Assembly: GCA_021464245.1 (NCBI GenBank) | Contig: JADCRB010000008.1 | Span: 433,590 to 497,589 of the forward strand | Direction of reading: 5' to 3' | DNA from: Carallia brachiata | Taxonomy: Eukaryota; Streptophyta; Magnoliopsida; Malpighiales; Rhizophoraceae | DNA: 64,000 nt | Shown here: positions 24,801 through 37,452 of the stretch, one piece after another | Numbering within the stretch: the first letter of the stretch is position 1 | Layout: each line of letters begins with the position of its first letter | Program-made: the position numbers and the translations under genes | Notes under the pieces: model-generated | Databases searched by the model: none | Told to the model about the DNA's origin: nothing | What the model saw: the letters and a program-made list of their open reading frames with translations, nothing else

Positions 24801-26547
24801 CGATTAGCTGCCTTGGCTGTAGTTTCAAATAAAGGTACATACCGTTTGGTCGCTGAACCTCTATATTATCATGTTTATTATCCTTTGAAGCTTATCTAGA
24901 TATATATTATGGATACTGCAAATCATCAAAAGGGAAGAAAAGAAAAGACCCGGAGAGAAATTCTTGGTTGATTGGATTAGAATTGCTATATTTGATATTT
25001 TCATAATTTGAGAAACAATGTTAGAGAATAAGCATAGTTGTCTCATTAATGCACAATGGAAAAGAGTACTATAAAAACTGGAAGGGCAATATTTATGGTG
25101 AATTTGAGTCTGCAAAGTGCAACCTTTAGAGATGCACAGTCAGCCTTCAAAACAACTAAAAAGGTGACAATTTGAAGTTGATCTACGGGGCTATTCTGTT
25201 CTTCATAGAAAAACAATGAAGCAAGGACATGAGAGGAGATGCATGATCATACTTGGTGCAATTTGACAAATAGATTAAAAGGGAACAAAATCTCGAAGTA
25301 GATGCAATTTCTCAACTGTTTGTGCGAATAAGCCCAAATTGATACCTTTTGGAAAGAGCTTCGGCGATGAAATTTGGGAGTGTTTGGGAAAGCCGGATGG
25401 TTCTTTGCCATCCTGACCGTAGACTTTGTGTTTACTTTTGAGTGAAAAACATTGTATAAGATGATCCTGGAACTGGAATTTTGAAGATAGCAATATTTAG
25501 AATAAGTGAGCAGCATAGAAGGTAAATGTAGTTCCCTAGAGTGAAGTATTTAAAGTATCTGGGAATAGTGCTTGACTTGTGCACTTCACATGTATGGTAT
25601 GTTGATCTGATGAACTTTGCCCTTTTCGTTTTCTAATGGCAGTTTACAATGATCAAGGTGTGCCTGCTTCCTTTCAAGTCCCTAAGGGGGTAGTCATACC
25701 TTTTGGCTCTATGCAGCTGGCACTAGAGCATAGCAAATTGATGGGAACATTCATGTCCTGTCTAGAGCATATAGAAAAAGCTAGAGTGGAAGGGGGAGAA
25801 CTTGAAAAACTTTGCCGTCAGCTCCAGGAATTGATCTCTTCTTTGCAGCCTCCGAAAGATATAATTGATTCCATAGGCAGAATATTTCCAAGTAATGCAT
25901 GCTTAATTGTACGTTCAAGTGCCAATGTCGAGGACTTGGCTGGGTTGTCAGCTGCTGGACTTTACGAATCGATCCCTAATGTTAGCCCATCAAATCCAAC
26001 TATATTTGCAAATGCTGTAAGCCGAGTGTGGGCATCGCTGTACACAAGGAGAGCTGTTTTAAGCCGCCGAACAGCTGGTGTGTCTCAGAAGGATGCTGCG
26101 ATGGCAGTCCTAGTGCAAGAAATGCTTTCTCCAGACCTGTCCTTTGTGCTCCATACACTCAGCCCGACTGACCACGACCATAATAATGTTGAGGCAGAGA
26201 TTGCGCCTGGTTTGGGGGAAACCTTAGCGTCAGGTACCCGGGGCACTCCTTGGCGTCTTTCATGTGGGAAGTTTGATGGGCTTCTGAAGACATTGGCATT
26301 TGCGAATTTTAGTGAAGAAATGCTGGTATCTGGTGCAGTTCCAGCTAATGGAGAAGTGATCCGATTGACAGTGGACTACAGCAAAAAACCTTTAACGGTT
26401 GACCCAGTATTCCGTAGCCAACTCGGTCAACGTCTCTGTGCAGTTGGCCTTTTCCTGGAGAGGAAGTTTGGTTGCCCACAAGATGTGGAGGGATGTGTCG
26501 TTGGTAAAGATGTGTTTGTAGTCCAGACACGCCCGCAACCTCATTAG
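15820..26547 (+). CDS. GWD3: phosphoglucan, water dikinase (PWD/GWD3), 19 exons, several indels
   Basis: Chloroplast enzyme that transfers the beta-phosphate of ATP to C3 of glucosyl residues already primed by GWD1, enabling starch breakdown. Exons: 15820-16006, 16196-16802, 17171-17257, 17337-17468, 17905-18030, 18118-18296, 19895-19979, 20805-20954, 21066-21118, 22037-22244, 22340-22458, 22788-22858, 22999-23116, 23877-23963, 24069-24155, 24244-24320, 24451-24616, 24724-24834, 25643-26547. Order: transit peptide; CBM20 starch-binding domain (exon 2, [18 protein letters not shown]); central region; phosphohistidine segment in exon 15 ([13 protein letters not shown]); PPDK-type nucleotide-binding domain in exon 19 ([14 protein letters not shown], ending VVQTRPQPH). 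All phases agree after correcting five places: near 15970, 16296, the G-run 16491-16494, 22075 and 24783. Two of these lie in homopolymers, and the catalytic parts are intact. Intron 15 has a GC donor. Confidence 0.93.
19004..19037. repeat. (CA)n microsatellite in a PWD intron
   Basis: A CA-dinucleotide run of about 30 bp interrupted by one CATA, inside intron 6 of PWD. It is an ordinary simple repeat. Confidence 0.9.
21370..21496 (+). mobile_element. Au-type SINE fragment in a PWD intron
   Basis: Within intron 9 of PWD the run GGAAACAGCCTC, then GGGGTAAAGCTGCGTGCATC, then CCCACAATGTGG, then CATCGTGCTTTGACATGCCC followed by T's matches the body of the angiosperm Au SINE family. That consensus has GGGTAAGGCTGCGTACAT, a GC-rich middle, and GTGCACTGGG with a T-run end. 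The tRNA-like head is largely degraded (GCGAATC at about 21385). It is an old copy with several mismatches. Confidence 0.7.
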
Positions 26548-26549
26548 AG

Positions 26550-27700
26550 GTTTCCACAGACTAGCCTGCTACTTTCGAACCACGCACTTTGTTTCTTGGG
26601 AAGATTAGCTGTTGTATGCGCAACGGAATCGGTTGTGCACAACAATCGAAGCGCATATTGCTGGGAAATAAAATGCAGCATACGTTGCGAGTTGTTCTAT
26701 ATACATTTGCGGTGTATCTCGTAGTGTGCTAATTGATGTTGTACAAGCTCAGGAGCAACACGCAGTGTGCACTCACAAAGACGCCGAGGATCATTAGACG
26801 TAACAGTGGCCCGCTCAGCGTTCTACTGTCCGAGCTACCTAGTATAGGAGACGTTTTATAATAAATAATGAAAGAGAAGGGTGAATAATGTTGTATCCTG
26901 TCTCTAGCTGCTAGGAATGCCACTCATGTTTTAATCTTCCGACCAGTCGGTCCTGAGTCACTTGACTTTTTATGAAGATTCGGTTGAAATTTTCTTGCAT
27001 GCAAAATTGTGAAGCAGCCGCTGCGTCACAGGGCCATGAAGGCACCGGCCAGCCAGCTTCATGCTATTGGGCGTGTGTGCCGGTTGCCCAATTGGGCTTG
27101 TGTGTCGGATGGGTGTTCTGGCATTGGGCTTTAGCCCAAAAAACCCTCCTCACTTTAATGTACTCTCTTTCATCGGACAACGCCTCGTGTGAAGCATGGT
27201 CATTGAAATGACGGTTTTAAACTCTAGTTTCACCACTTGTATGGTTTACCTAGTTAAAAGATTCGGATCTGTGATCAGTCGGACCTAGTTTGGAGTATTT
27301 ATAGGATTAGGAAGACGCCAAAATAGCGGGTTCTAAATGGAGAGTATAAACCTCCACGTCTTTTACTGCATGGGCGGCACCCGACGTATCTTAGCAAGTA
27401 ATTGCGAATAATGTCGTTGACGTAACTGAGCCTCTCTAACGGGGTAATTAATAAGTTGGGTGCGTTGGACTTCAGAAGGGGCAGGTTACTTACGGTTTTC
27501 GGTCACTGGGCGTGGGAGGGTCAAGCCCAAGTTTTTGGGCTTGGCGGCCTATCCATGCCGGGCCCCAGGCCCAGTCCAGTGATGTCTTCGTCATAACACA
27601 TGCAAGAGGCAATTCTCAGAGGTCTGCCGAACGCCTGATGGAGACCGCCACGGATAACATCTTTAACACGCACAAAAGGAAAAAAAAAAAAAAAAAAATC
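26550..27700. other. intergenic, PWD 3' flank plus unclassified repeat-like DNA
   Basis: The first 200 bp are the PWD 3' UTR and flank. From about 26985 to 27650 the DNA is GC-richer and contains short mirrored motifs (GGGCTTAGCCC, GCCCAAG...TTGGGC) typical of degraded retroelement sequence. I could not identify a domain, LTR pair or gene. Confidence 0.4.
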
Positions 27701-27734
27701 TCTCAAGAACATTCTAATGATTAGAGTTCAAAAT

Positions 27735-27870
27735 GTTTATTATAGAGATTTTGTGTTCAAATCTTGAGAGGAGAATAGTAAGATTTATGAAAAGTAAAAG
27801 TTACTCCTGTTGTATAGTTCATAACTCAATGAGTCTCCTAATAAATCATAAAAAGAAAAAAAAAAAATAA
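27735..27870 (+). mobile_element. possible SINE-like insertion
   Basis: A B-box-like GTGTTCAAATCTTG (about 27751-27765) is followed by about 90 bp of body and an A-rich end (27849-27868). No convincing target duplication was found, so this is tentative. Confidence 0.3.
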
Positions 27871-28215
27871 TTCTCCCATATGAGAAAAGAAGCTCGACGT
27901 GCAATTTAAGTCCTCCATGTTTAGAACTTTTTAATGAATCACTGAATATCTCTACTGTTGAAGAATCGAGTCCACTTAATATAAGAATTTGTTAAAACAT
28001 GTAACATTAAATGTGGCATTCTGGCATACGAGCGCCAGCGACATGAAAAGTAAATTCAATCCAATAAAAACCAATGTAACTTTCTCCACAGCATACAAAC
28101 TGAAACTAAAAACTATGAAATAGCTCTTATTTGATACCAAAAAAAGAAGAAAAAGAATTTACAAAAGAAGAACAAATATCATCAATTAGTGAAACCAAAC
28201 TATGCACAATAGCAT

Positions 28216-31200
28216 TTATAGATAGTCCAACAAGGCGAACTTTACATGCAAACCAATTTTACCACCCTCAACCACTAGCTTAGCAGCTGTTACCAACCAA
28301 TGTCCTGGAGCATCGTGCGGCCCTCGCACCACCTCAGCTGTGTCCACATATTTAAGCAGCTTACTAGAGCGAACAGGAACAGGAGGACCATCTGGATATA
28401 CGCCAGAATTGAGGGTAGCCGGAGTCTGCTTTTCTGCTCCACTGCCAGTTTGTCGGGAGAATGTGAATGTTGTGCTCAGATTTGTGAGAAAATTTGATTT
28501 GGGAGAAGCTTCCGGCGCACCTGCCCATTCTGTCTTCCGGATGGCACAGTTGGGTAGGTGCATAAATAGCAGACGAAGATGAAGCACTGTCTTGGGCCAC
28601 TTCCCTTTACTAAGGAGTTGTGCACCAGTTACAACAAAGACGCCACTTGAATCCCCCTGCAACCAGTTTGGATCATGCTTGACGACAGATGTGCACACTT
28701 TTGAGTATCTCTTCCATCTAACTGCTTCCAGGAACTGGTCACTAGATTTATAGTCATCTGAGCCTCTCCATTGACATGGTCTACATATGCTGGCATTGGC
28801 TGATGTGCAGGTCATTATATTTGGACGGCTTGACAGATGCTGCAGATGCAGTGCAAGTCGATTGCATTTCTTCCCTTCTAGGTACAACCGCAGGCCAACC
28901 ACAGGTTTTTGATCACTTGAAACCTAAAATGGCATAAAATGGAGGATCTAATTGTATCATAGCTGAAAGCTTCGTTATTTAACATGCAAAACCAAGTCCA
29001 TGCATTAATTGAAAACAGGGGGAAAGAAACATGCAACCACATGCAGAACAGTTATGAAACACAACTAGTAAGTTACAAGGTTCAGAGCAAATTGTAACTC
29101 CTTTCTGCAATTTTCACAAAAAAGGGCAGGTATTCAAAACACATGATCCTCCTAGCCAAGAAACCATCAAAACCAAAAGCTTAAATTGATGATGAAACCA
29201 AGAATGAATCATATATTAACTTTTAGCATGTCTTCTCATGTGCAAGTCCATTGAGTCGAAAGCATGGATAAAGCACCGGCCAAACCATTCAATTCAAAAG
29301 CCTTGGCATTGGGTGAAGTCAAAGAATGGATCATTTATGTAAGTCCAACAGTCCATAAAATATACTAGTGAAGAATGGATCATTTACGAAACTCTAACAC
29401 TAATAAAAATATATTAGAATGAAAATACAGAAATCTCGTTTCTATTACAAATGAGATTAGGATAGACGCAACGGGTCAAGAAACAGACAGGAATACCAAA
29501 TAGCATATCCAAGTGGAATCGCACATCCAACATTTAGCTTCAAGTCCCATTTTTCCCAGAAGTAGAATCACATATCCAACATGTCACAGTTATTAATTGT
29601 ATAAAATCTCATATAAATAAAGCTTGGGACCTGAGCTGACTTGTAATGTCTGTGGGCTACAACAATTACTGCCTCAACCTTTTAAGTACGTATGAGGTTC
29701 TAAGGCTTTATTTGACAGCTATCACAAGAACTTGATATGAACTAAAACATACAAAACTTATGAGAATAAGCAGCCTAGCATTTGGGCAAATAGCAGGCTA
29801 CTCTAATATGAAGCCATATAAAAGTACAAAATTATTCAAGCGGAAATGGTGGTCGATGTAGACGGAAAACAATCAGTTTTTCTATGGTGTTACCTGGGTA
29901 GAGCTAATATGAATCCTAGGACCCATAAAGCTAAATCGCAATGAAGGGCAAGAAGACTTCTTTCTTTCATGTCGTAGAGGAAGCTCACAGAACATAGGTG
30001 CCCATTGCTTTGGGACTTGAAATTCCAAGAAGCACTGTAAGTCATCTGGAGCAGGCTTGTCTAGACAAAAAAGAAGAAATTACATGGTGCCATCTGCATT
30101 AAAACACATGCACAGACATATGTACAAAGCATGATGCGATAATTATTCAATGCAGAAGCAATAATCTGGAACACAAAAAAGGTATAATTCATGTATATGC
30201 ATAAAAAGGATAAAGAATGAGTCGCCAATATCATTTAGGGGATTGGCCTTCCCAAATTTTCCAAGCCAATAATGACAGTGGAGTCAACATAACAGGTGGT
30301 ATCTCAAACCACAATCCTGATGATCCAACAACAAGAAATGTAATTTGTGGCTAATTTGGACAGAGGCGCACTTTTCAATCCAATTCAACTCAAGTTAATG
30401 GGAGTTTCAATGCTCACCACCCCACCCCCAATGCATACCTTGAATATTAGGTGTGATTACAGTAAGGACAACAGAAACCAAATAAAAGTGAATATTCCTA
30501 TGCCATAGTGTTATTAGATTAGATATTCATATTCAGAGATCCAAATTCAATCTCCCTAGCCTGACATTGGCCATCAACAAATTTTAAAGTAGTTTTGAAC
30601 AAGATGATAGCTATGTGATGCACAAAGCTCATAAATATAAGCCACCAACTCTAAAATTATAACATTTTCACTGATTGGTAGGAAACACTTACATCGCAGA
30701 TACAAATTGATAGCATGACTAAGGTAACCACTGCCAGGGATCCCAGTTAGAAGAGAAGTAATTGGTACAAATTTGAAGAGAATTGGTTCTGGTTTAGAAG
30801 GCACTGTCTGCAGCCAACTAGAGTGACTGCGTGAAAAAACATCCCCTCCTCTTTTTGAACAAATAATAGTGAGGCCCTGTACATATTTTGGAACAAGTTT
30901 AGAAGGAAAAAGAAGGGAAAATATGTACAGTATGTCTTATGTAATTGACTTACATCCTTGCTCGATGTTTCAGTAATGCTGGCCAGTTGCAGGGTATTTG
31001 ACTGCAAAATACGATTAAAGACCTCTGGAACCTATAGGGCAATTTATTGCGTGAGCCAACTTTGTGGATCATAAAAAAAACGGTTTTCAGATAGAACTAA
31101 AACAAAATACCTTTGGTTGGCTGGCTGTTGTCTTGCCCTGAAGCAGGGATGGGCTTCTTCTGTCCGAAAATAAGGAATCTCCAAGATCCTCCAAATGCTT

Positions 31201-33088
31201 TCTAAGTTCAGGAGGAGGAATTGGCGAGGAAGGCTTTTGTCTAACACATATTAGATCTTGCCCTCCAACGGCCAAACCTACTATTATGTGTGTGCCGTAT
31301 GTGCAGATGAACCTGCCTAACAAAACTAGTCAGCATTCATGGGCCATAATAACCCAAATCATATGTTGCACCAGATAAAGCTATACTTCTGGAAGCATGA
31401 GTTGTGGCTAAAAAAAGGAAAAGCATTTATTTGCATATGCATGGATGAAAAAACATGGATCAACTAACTATTTTGGTCTATGATAAGGATAATGAGATGA
31501 CACTAGTTAGAATATCATCAGGTTCCACTGCCCAAAAGATGGGCATGTCTACAAAAACGAAAATAAAGACATGAGATCAACGAATAATTCACAAGGAGAA
31601 AAGCTATACTCCATGAAGCAAAGCACTCATTTGGTATCTGCTTCTGATTTTGACATAAGTTTCTCAAACACAAGTTATGCTAATACAACAATAATGGGTC
31701 AATGCAAGCAAGTTGAAAGACCTCTACTAGTAGGTCTAGTTGGTATATGGATAAAGAGTACCTACGAATCATACTAGAGTTTTCGATTTCATATATTTCA
31801 AACTGAAATTATGTGCAAGTTTCAGTATTAGCATACATGCATTATTCAACAGCACTTCTGTCTTTTCTAGGTGCACTGCAAACACACAAATATTCAAGTC
31901 TAGTGTTCATTTACATCTCTTATTTTCAAATTTTTATGTTTTTGGGGCAACTTCTTAACTTGGTGTTGAATCATAACTGCTCAACTTAGGCCCCAATCAC
32001 TTATGAACATCATGGCCTTGAGATAAGGGTCTCTTCAGTATGACTCAGCTGAAGGCATTTTGCTTATAGCTACTTTGCCGCCTATTTTCTCTTTAATTTA
32101 GCAAAGTTATTCCCATTATGCTTCTGTGCACAGCATAATTATGAGTTTCATGACACAAGGATCCGAGCACAACAAAACAATTTCGGGAATGTAGGATTGT
32201 GTTATTTGGTATCATCACTATAAGTTAAGCAGCATTGGCTAAAACCGAAGATCTATCCGTCAAAATAGAAGAGCTTACTTAATGACAAAAGAGGATGATA
32301 TAAACAACAGAAAAAAATATGGAAAAGGCACCTAGCCAGCGATGCTGGATCCCAACAAGGCGGGACGGACTTTTTCACTTTCTCTTGCAGCACCAGCGGA
32401 GATGCTGTTAGATGCAAATAGTACAAAGAGATGAAGTAACCATCAAAAGCAAGATACTTGGTGTCGGCAGCGTCACGGAGCCAATCTCCACTCAAATCAA
32501 ATAAAGCATTGAGATAGCCAGAAGGAACTTTCCCTTGCACTGAAGACTTTTGATTAAGTAGCTCAGACATCTGCAAAATAAATAAACAACTAAATAAAAT
32601 CCAATTAAACCTAAAAACCTAAATCCATTTTTTCTCCTTTTTATTTGTTTCCCGCTTTATTACAATGACTAATCCTTAAAATTCGGAAACTTCAACATGG
32701 GATTAATCGAAACGAATTCAAAAATTCTAGAACAATCGTGCTTGAAAGACACTAATTCTTCAACTTTAATGGCCGCAAAAATTAGCAGTAAAAGAACGTT
32801 GATTATGACCTGATTGAATTCAAGAACGTCGGATTTAAACCGGATTTGGTCACCCTTATCGCATCGGATATCCTCGGAGATATCGGGAATAGTAATGCCG
32901 GCGGCGCCGGGAATCAAAATGTCTCTCTTGTTTGTCTCGTCCAAAACCACCAGCCTTCCACTTCCGCCGCTGGTTCCGCCGTCGCCTTTAATTCCCTTCG
33001 CAAATCGCAGTCTGAAATCGCCGGTCAGATCAAAGCCTTTCCCCAAAGCCTCCACCGCCCGAACTTCCATCGCCTTCGCCCCCTCCAT
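28216..33088 (-). CDS. MACPF domain-containing protein (CAD1/NSL1 family), intact
   Basis: Plant perforin-like protein of the family of CAD1 and NSL1, negative regulators of salicylic-acid-linked cell death; the molecular activity is not established. Seven exons on the minus strand: 32810-33088, 32332-32570, 31111-31312, 30954-31031, 30693-30876, 29894-30060 and 28216-28923. They sum to 1857 nt (618 residues plus stop) with every phase and GT-AG junction correct. The start is the ATG at 33088 (MEGAKAMEVRAVEALGKGF). Domains: MACPF over roughly residues 20-330, with the signature YGTHIIVGLAVGG spanning exon 3 and the family's RGGD and WLQTVPSKPEPI in exon 5. The conserved plant C-terminal half (VGLRLYLEGKKCNRLALHLQ) follows, ending FALLDYL. 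No lesion was found, in contrast to several neighbours. Overall it is closest to the longer MACPF paralogues such as At4g24290 or At1g14780; which one I cannot tell. Confidence 0.93.
29322..29420. repeat. diverged tandem duplication, about 49 bp
   Basis: AAGAATGGATCATTTA begins both copies (29322 and 29371), and the ATATACTAG/ATATATTAG ends also match. It lies in the last intron of the MACPF gene. Confidence 0.6.
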
Positions 33089-33369
33089 TCTTTTCTTTTT
33101 TTGGGCCCAATTTCACTAAAGTTTTTGTTTTTTTTTTTTGGTTTTCTGTTTCTTTTTATCTTATGTTTTTTTCGTTTTCTTTCAAATTAACATTTTTGAA
33201 TAAGCAGGATTAAGACTGACTATCAGTTGAAATTTTCGAAAGAAGGAGAGGAAGAAGGTCGAGGCGGTGGGTTTTGACCGGGTTTGACCCAATCAAGTTC
33301 AACCACTCCACAATGAGCCTCCTAGTTGCCATTCATTAGCGCGTGCAAACAAACAAACAAAAAAAAATG

Positions 33370-33960
33370 ATAAATTTATTTCTAATGAAAACGTAAGATA
33401 AATAGTTTATTGGCCAAAATCGTAAATTGATGCCATATGAGTTATAATTCAATTATACATATAATGTTTTTTTAGGTAAAATCATCCTAAATTTTAGTTA
33501 AAATTTAATTAAGGACACAATATTTTTTTTTGAGTAAAATCAGTCCTCAACATTTTTACTGTAAAATAATTCAGTATTTTTTTATTATCTAACTGTCTAA
33601 TTTATTAAAAAATATTATCTATTATAATATCTCTTTATAGGATACAACATTATTAAAAATATGAAACAAAGAGGTGATCTAATAAATTATGTACTTCTTG
33701 ATCAATCAGACAGTCAGATAACTGAAAAATATTAAATTATTCTACATTGAAAATGTTGGGACTAATTTTGTCAAAAAAAACGTTGTGTCCTTAAATAGAC
33801 CTTAATCAAAATCTTAGAGACTGATTTACCTAAAAAAATAGTATCTATAATTAAATTATAACCCAAACGTCGGCACAAATTTAATATTTTAACCTAATTT
33901 ATTTAACAATTTATATGTTTCCGTTTCGAATTTATTATATTTTTTATCGAATTATTTATG
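33370..33960. mobile_element. long-TIR foldback element or MITE
   Basis: The two halves of this roughly 590-bp segment are inverted copies. The best part pairs 33466-33610 with 33700-33850: TTTTTTTAGGTAAAATCA against TTTTTTTAGGTAAATCAG read from the other strand. GGACACAATATTTTTTTTTGA matches GGACACAACG followed by a T-run, and TTATCTAACTGTCTAAT matches TTATCTGACTGTCTGAT. Weaker pairing continues outward through GTTATAATTCAATTATA. The inverted arms are long for the element size and there is no ORF, so it is a non-autonomous foldback or Mutator-like MITE. It lies just upstream of the MACPF gene. Outer ends are approximate. Confidence 0.75.
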
Positions 33961-36014
33961 CTATTACATTATTTTGACTACATTATTATCTAGGGTTTTT
34001 GTTTTTGAAAAAAAAAAATAAATCACAACACTTAAAAGAGTAATGTTATGGTAAAAAAAAAAAATCCATTACATCGCTTAATCTTAAAAATGAATGATTA
34101 AGGGCCAACAATTAAAAAAATATTAAATAATAATAAAATAATATAAATCGATTAAAATTTAAAAATATAGAGATAATTTTAAATATTATAAAATAAATTA
34201 TATAACTATTTTATTATTACTTAAAACTAATAAATTGAAAAATTGCTCTAGATTTATTACATGACAGTGGTGCTTTTGTAAATAATACAAAAAAATTTTA
34301 TTAGTTTTATTTATATAATTTAAAAATAATTAAAAATAATATAAATTATTAAATAATTAATTTTATAAAAAAATAAAAAATATAAAAACTGTCAAATATT
34401 ATTAAATAAGACTACTTAACTATTTATTATTGTTAATATAAAATCACTCTGTATTATTATAATAATAATTTATTCATCCGTAGGAAAAGTAATCGATTAG
34501 GGCAATTTAGTAAAAGTGAAATAAGTGGGGTCCACTTTGGTGTTGACCACCTTGCCTTGAGAGAGAGGTAACAAGTTTTCGGTAGTCCAAGTCAGACATG
34601 GATTAACTGCTTAAAGCGACGTCTTACCAACTCGCGCGCGTGTTTTATAGACCATATACCTACTTTTCTGTCGTCGGCTTTAGACTCGAACGCTCGTGTC
34701 TCTCTGTGTTGAATGAAACTTTTTTTTTTTTCTATTTCTTTTACAATATATTATATTTTCACTAAAATATTCTCTCTTTTTTTTTTTCTCGAGACAGAAA
34801 AAGTAATGACAGGTCATTGTGGATTTTTTTTTATCAGGGTTTGAATTTTCCTATTGTAATTATTCAATAGATTTTTTAATAAATAAAAAAATAAGAGTCA
34901 TCATTTAAGTAAAAATAAAATTAATTATTAAAATAATTTCAACCTACTTTTAAATCTTGAATTGTTTAAAATTTTCACGAGGGAGCAATTATATGTTATT
35001 ATGTTTCCGACGGCGATTGAAGTGGGAGTTTTTTTTTTTTTTTTTTTTGCTGCGACTACACGATAATTCCAAAAAGCTAAAAAATCGTCTTTTGTGTTAG
35101 GATGGTTCTAATTTTTGAGCGACAAAGAGCTTGTTCGGTAGCAAATATCAGATTATTTATAGAATTCATTTAATTTATGATAAAATTATTATTAGCACGC
35201 TTTATAAACGCAAAAATTTAATTTAATTAAAGAAAATTTTAATTAAAAATTTATTTATTCGAAACTAGTTCTAGTTGATCTTTAATATTTTTTTTCGCTT
35301 TCTGTTAAAATTATTCATTATCATCGAACTTCGGGTCTGATCATTGTCTCATAGGATTTACTATGACCTTCCAAATCCAGGAGCACCAGCGGCCACTGAG
35401 AGCGCACCATTCATTTTGAGCGCACGTGGCTCAGCGATGGATCTGGGTCATTTATATGAGGCAATTTATGTCAAATTCACGGGCCCAATTTTAAGCTGAG
35501 AAATTGCTTCAAAAGTGGCCTTTGGTTGAGTGAGTGTCCTTTTGATGGTAGAATGTAATGCAGAGTCGTTGAGGTCAAAACCCTATGGTCAAAATCTTTG
35601 ACTTTTTTTTTAAAGTTTGACATTTTAATTCTAAAAAAAGGCACGAAGTTTATAAAAATAAAAAAATAAACCATAATGAATCAAAGTAGTTAGAGGACAC
35701 CATAAAATACATGACAACAGGAAAAATATTCTTTTATAATATAACCCACCATGTAATAGGTTTCTTAATTTAAAAAAATGATATAAAGTTAGTTGTATAA
35801 AGCCATACTTTAAAAAATTGGATCAATTCAGTAATTAAATAGTAAACTAACGACCCAAATTTAAACTGGTTTGATTCTCTTATCAAACCAGACAAAGAAG
35901 TGATTAAGAAAAAACTACTCACCCGTTAATCTAGGATTGGTTTAGATCAGTTATATCAGTGAACTAGTTGGATCAATAATTAAATATTTTATTTTATTTT
36001 ATTTTTTTCAAAAG
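33961..36014. other. AT-rich intergenic, no gene seen
   Basis: Mostly A/T runs with a GC-richer patch at 34500-34700 that could be an isolated promoter-like region. 35800-35990 has repeat-like AACTGGTTTGATT and ATCAAACCAG inverted motifs. No gene was recognised. Confidence 0.4.
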
Positions 36015-37049
36015 TAGGGATAGCGATGGTCTCGTCCCGCCCTGCCCTAACGACGACAACATCAAAGAAAATTGATTAGAGAAGGATCCTCAACTCGATC
36101 TCCAAAGTTTTATTTGGGGATGGATACAAGTTGATATTTAGAGTCCTCATCCTGACCCCGACCCTAGCCTGAATTATTAAATTATTATTTTTTCTTTTAT
36201 ATAATAGTTATCTAATATTTTTTATATAGGAACAATTAGATAAATTAACATACTAATTATAACCCTATCTATGCACCCACCTATTCTGACCGTTTACGTT
36301 ACAAACCAAATTCTCTACAAAGAAAAATTTTGTGCAGCGGAGAATCTCTGTTTCTCGAGGTCTCTGCCGCCTTTAACCCTATCACCAATGTGCCTCCGTT
36401 GTTGCCTCTCTAAGAAGACCCACACCAACTCAAAATAGGGTAATCCCCTTTAGTGTAAGTTGTGTTTTTTTTTACTCTTTTCCTTTGATTCAAAATTTAA
36501 TTAGCAAAATTTTTTCATCTATTTTCTTCACATCAACTCTTATAAAAACCAAAATGCCCATGTAGTGGATTTTTTTTTATTTTGTTTTTTAATTTTGTTT
36601 TGCTCGTGCCATTGTGGGTCTAAGGTTCTTTTCTTATTTCTCAAATCCTACATTCTATTAGATCGTTTGCTCCAAAAAGATTATACCAATTTTAAATTTT
36701 TTTGCTCAAAGAAATATAACAATGTGACAAAATGAACGGAAGAGAGACAGAATAGTAAATAATATAAATATTAGGATTGAGACTTTGAAATAGGAATTGT
36801 ACCTTTTGTTTAAATTAGTGTATAGTTTGATATTTTAGAATTTGAGAATTTATTTTAAAAATTCTTATTTTTTGTTAATATATTGGAGACAAGCGGGGAC
36901 GGTGCATCCCCTATCTTCATTGAAGACGGGAATAGGATTGCAAACTCCCTTCCCATTGGGGAAGGGACGATGATGAAGACTAGTTATGAAATGGGGATAG
37001 GGATTTAGATGACATTCTCTGCACCCACTCCACTTTATTGTCATTCATA
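36015..37049. mobile_element. possible non-autonomous hAT-like element
   Basis: The left end TAGGGATAGCGATGG has the look of hAT termini and the right end TTGTCATTCATA is a diverged inverse of it. Flanking octamers TTCAAAAG (36007-36014) and CTCAAAAG (37050-37057) match at seven of eight positions, the duplication size expected for hAT. Subterminal GC-rich motifs (CGGGGACGG, CCCCATTT-like) are also typical. There is no transposase ORF. The terminal repeats are weak, so this is less secure than the element at 44638. Confidence 0.45.
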
Positions 37050-37452
37050 CTCAAAAGTTTATATTTAATTATATTATTTTATTAAGAATATTTAATTTTA
37101 TATAATATAAAAATATTAATTTTTTTTCAAATAAAAATTGACCCACCCATCTAACCATCAGTTAACAAGCTGAACCGGACCCTAAACTAGAACAGGGTCC
37201 AGCGGGTGGATGGAACAAAGCTCGTTTTAGACTATCATACTACAGTATAATCATGGAAGCAAATTTGCAACACTGAGTACATCAATGAGGTCATCCATCA
37301 TAAGACTATTGAAGTGTTCTCGTGGGAGCCTATAAGTACTGATGCTTCCATCTCTATAGGATCAGGTTCCCAAGTAAGGAGAGGAAAAAGAAAAGATAAA
37401 AGGACATGACCATGCTCGTCAGTTAGTTGCAAAAAAACAACAAATTTTCACA

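Noticed and set aside
25247..25516. 89-codon ORF on the minus strand
   Set aside because: It lies inside PWD intron 18 with no recognisable domain or splice context; probably chance.
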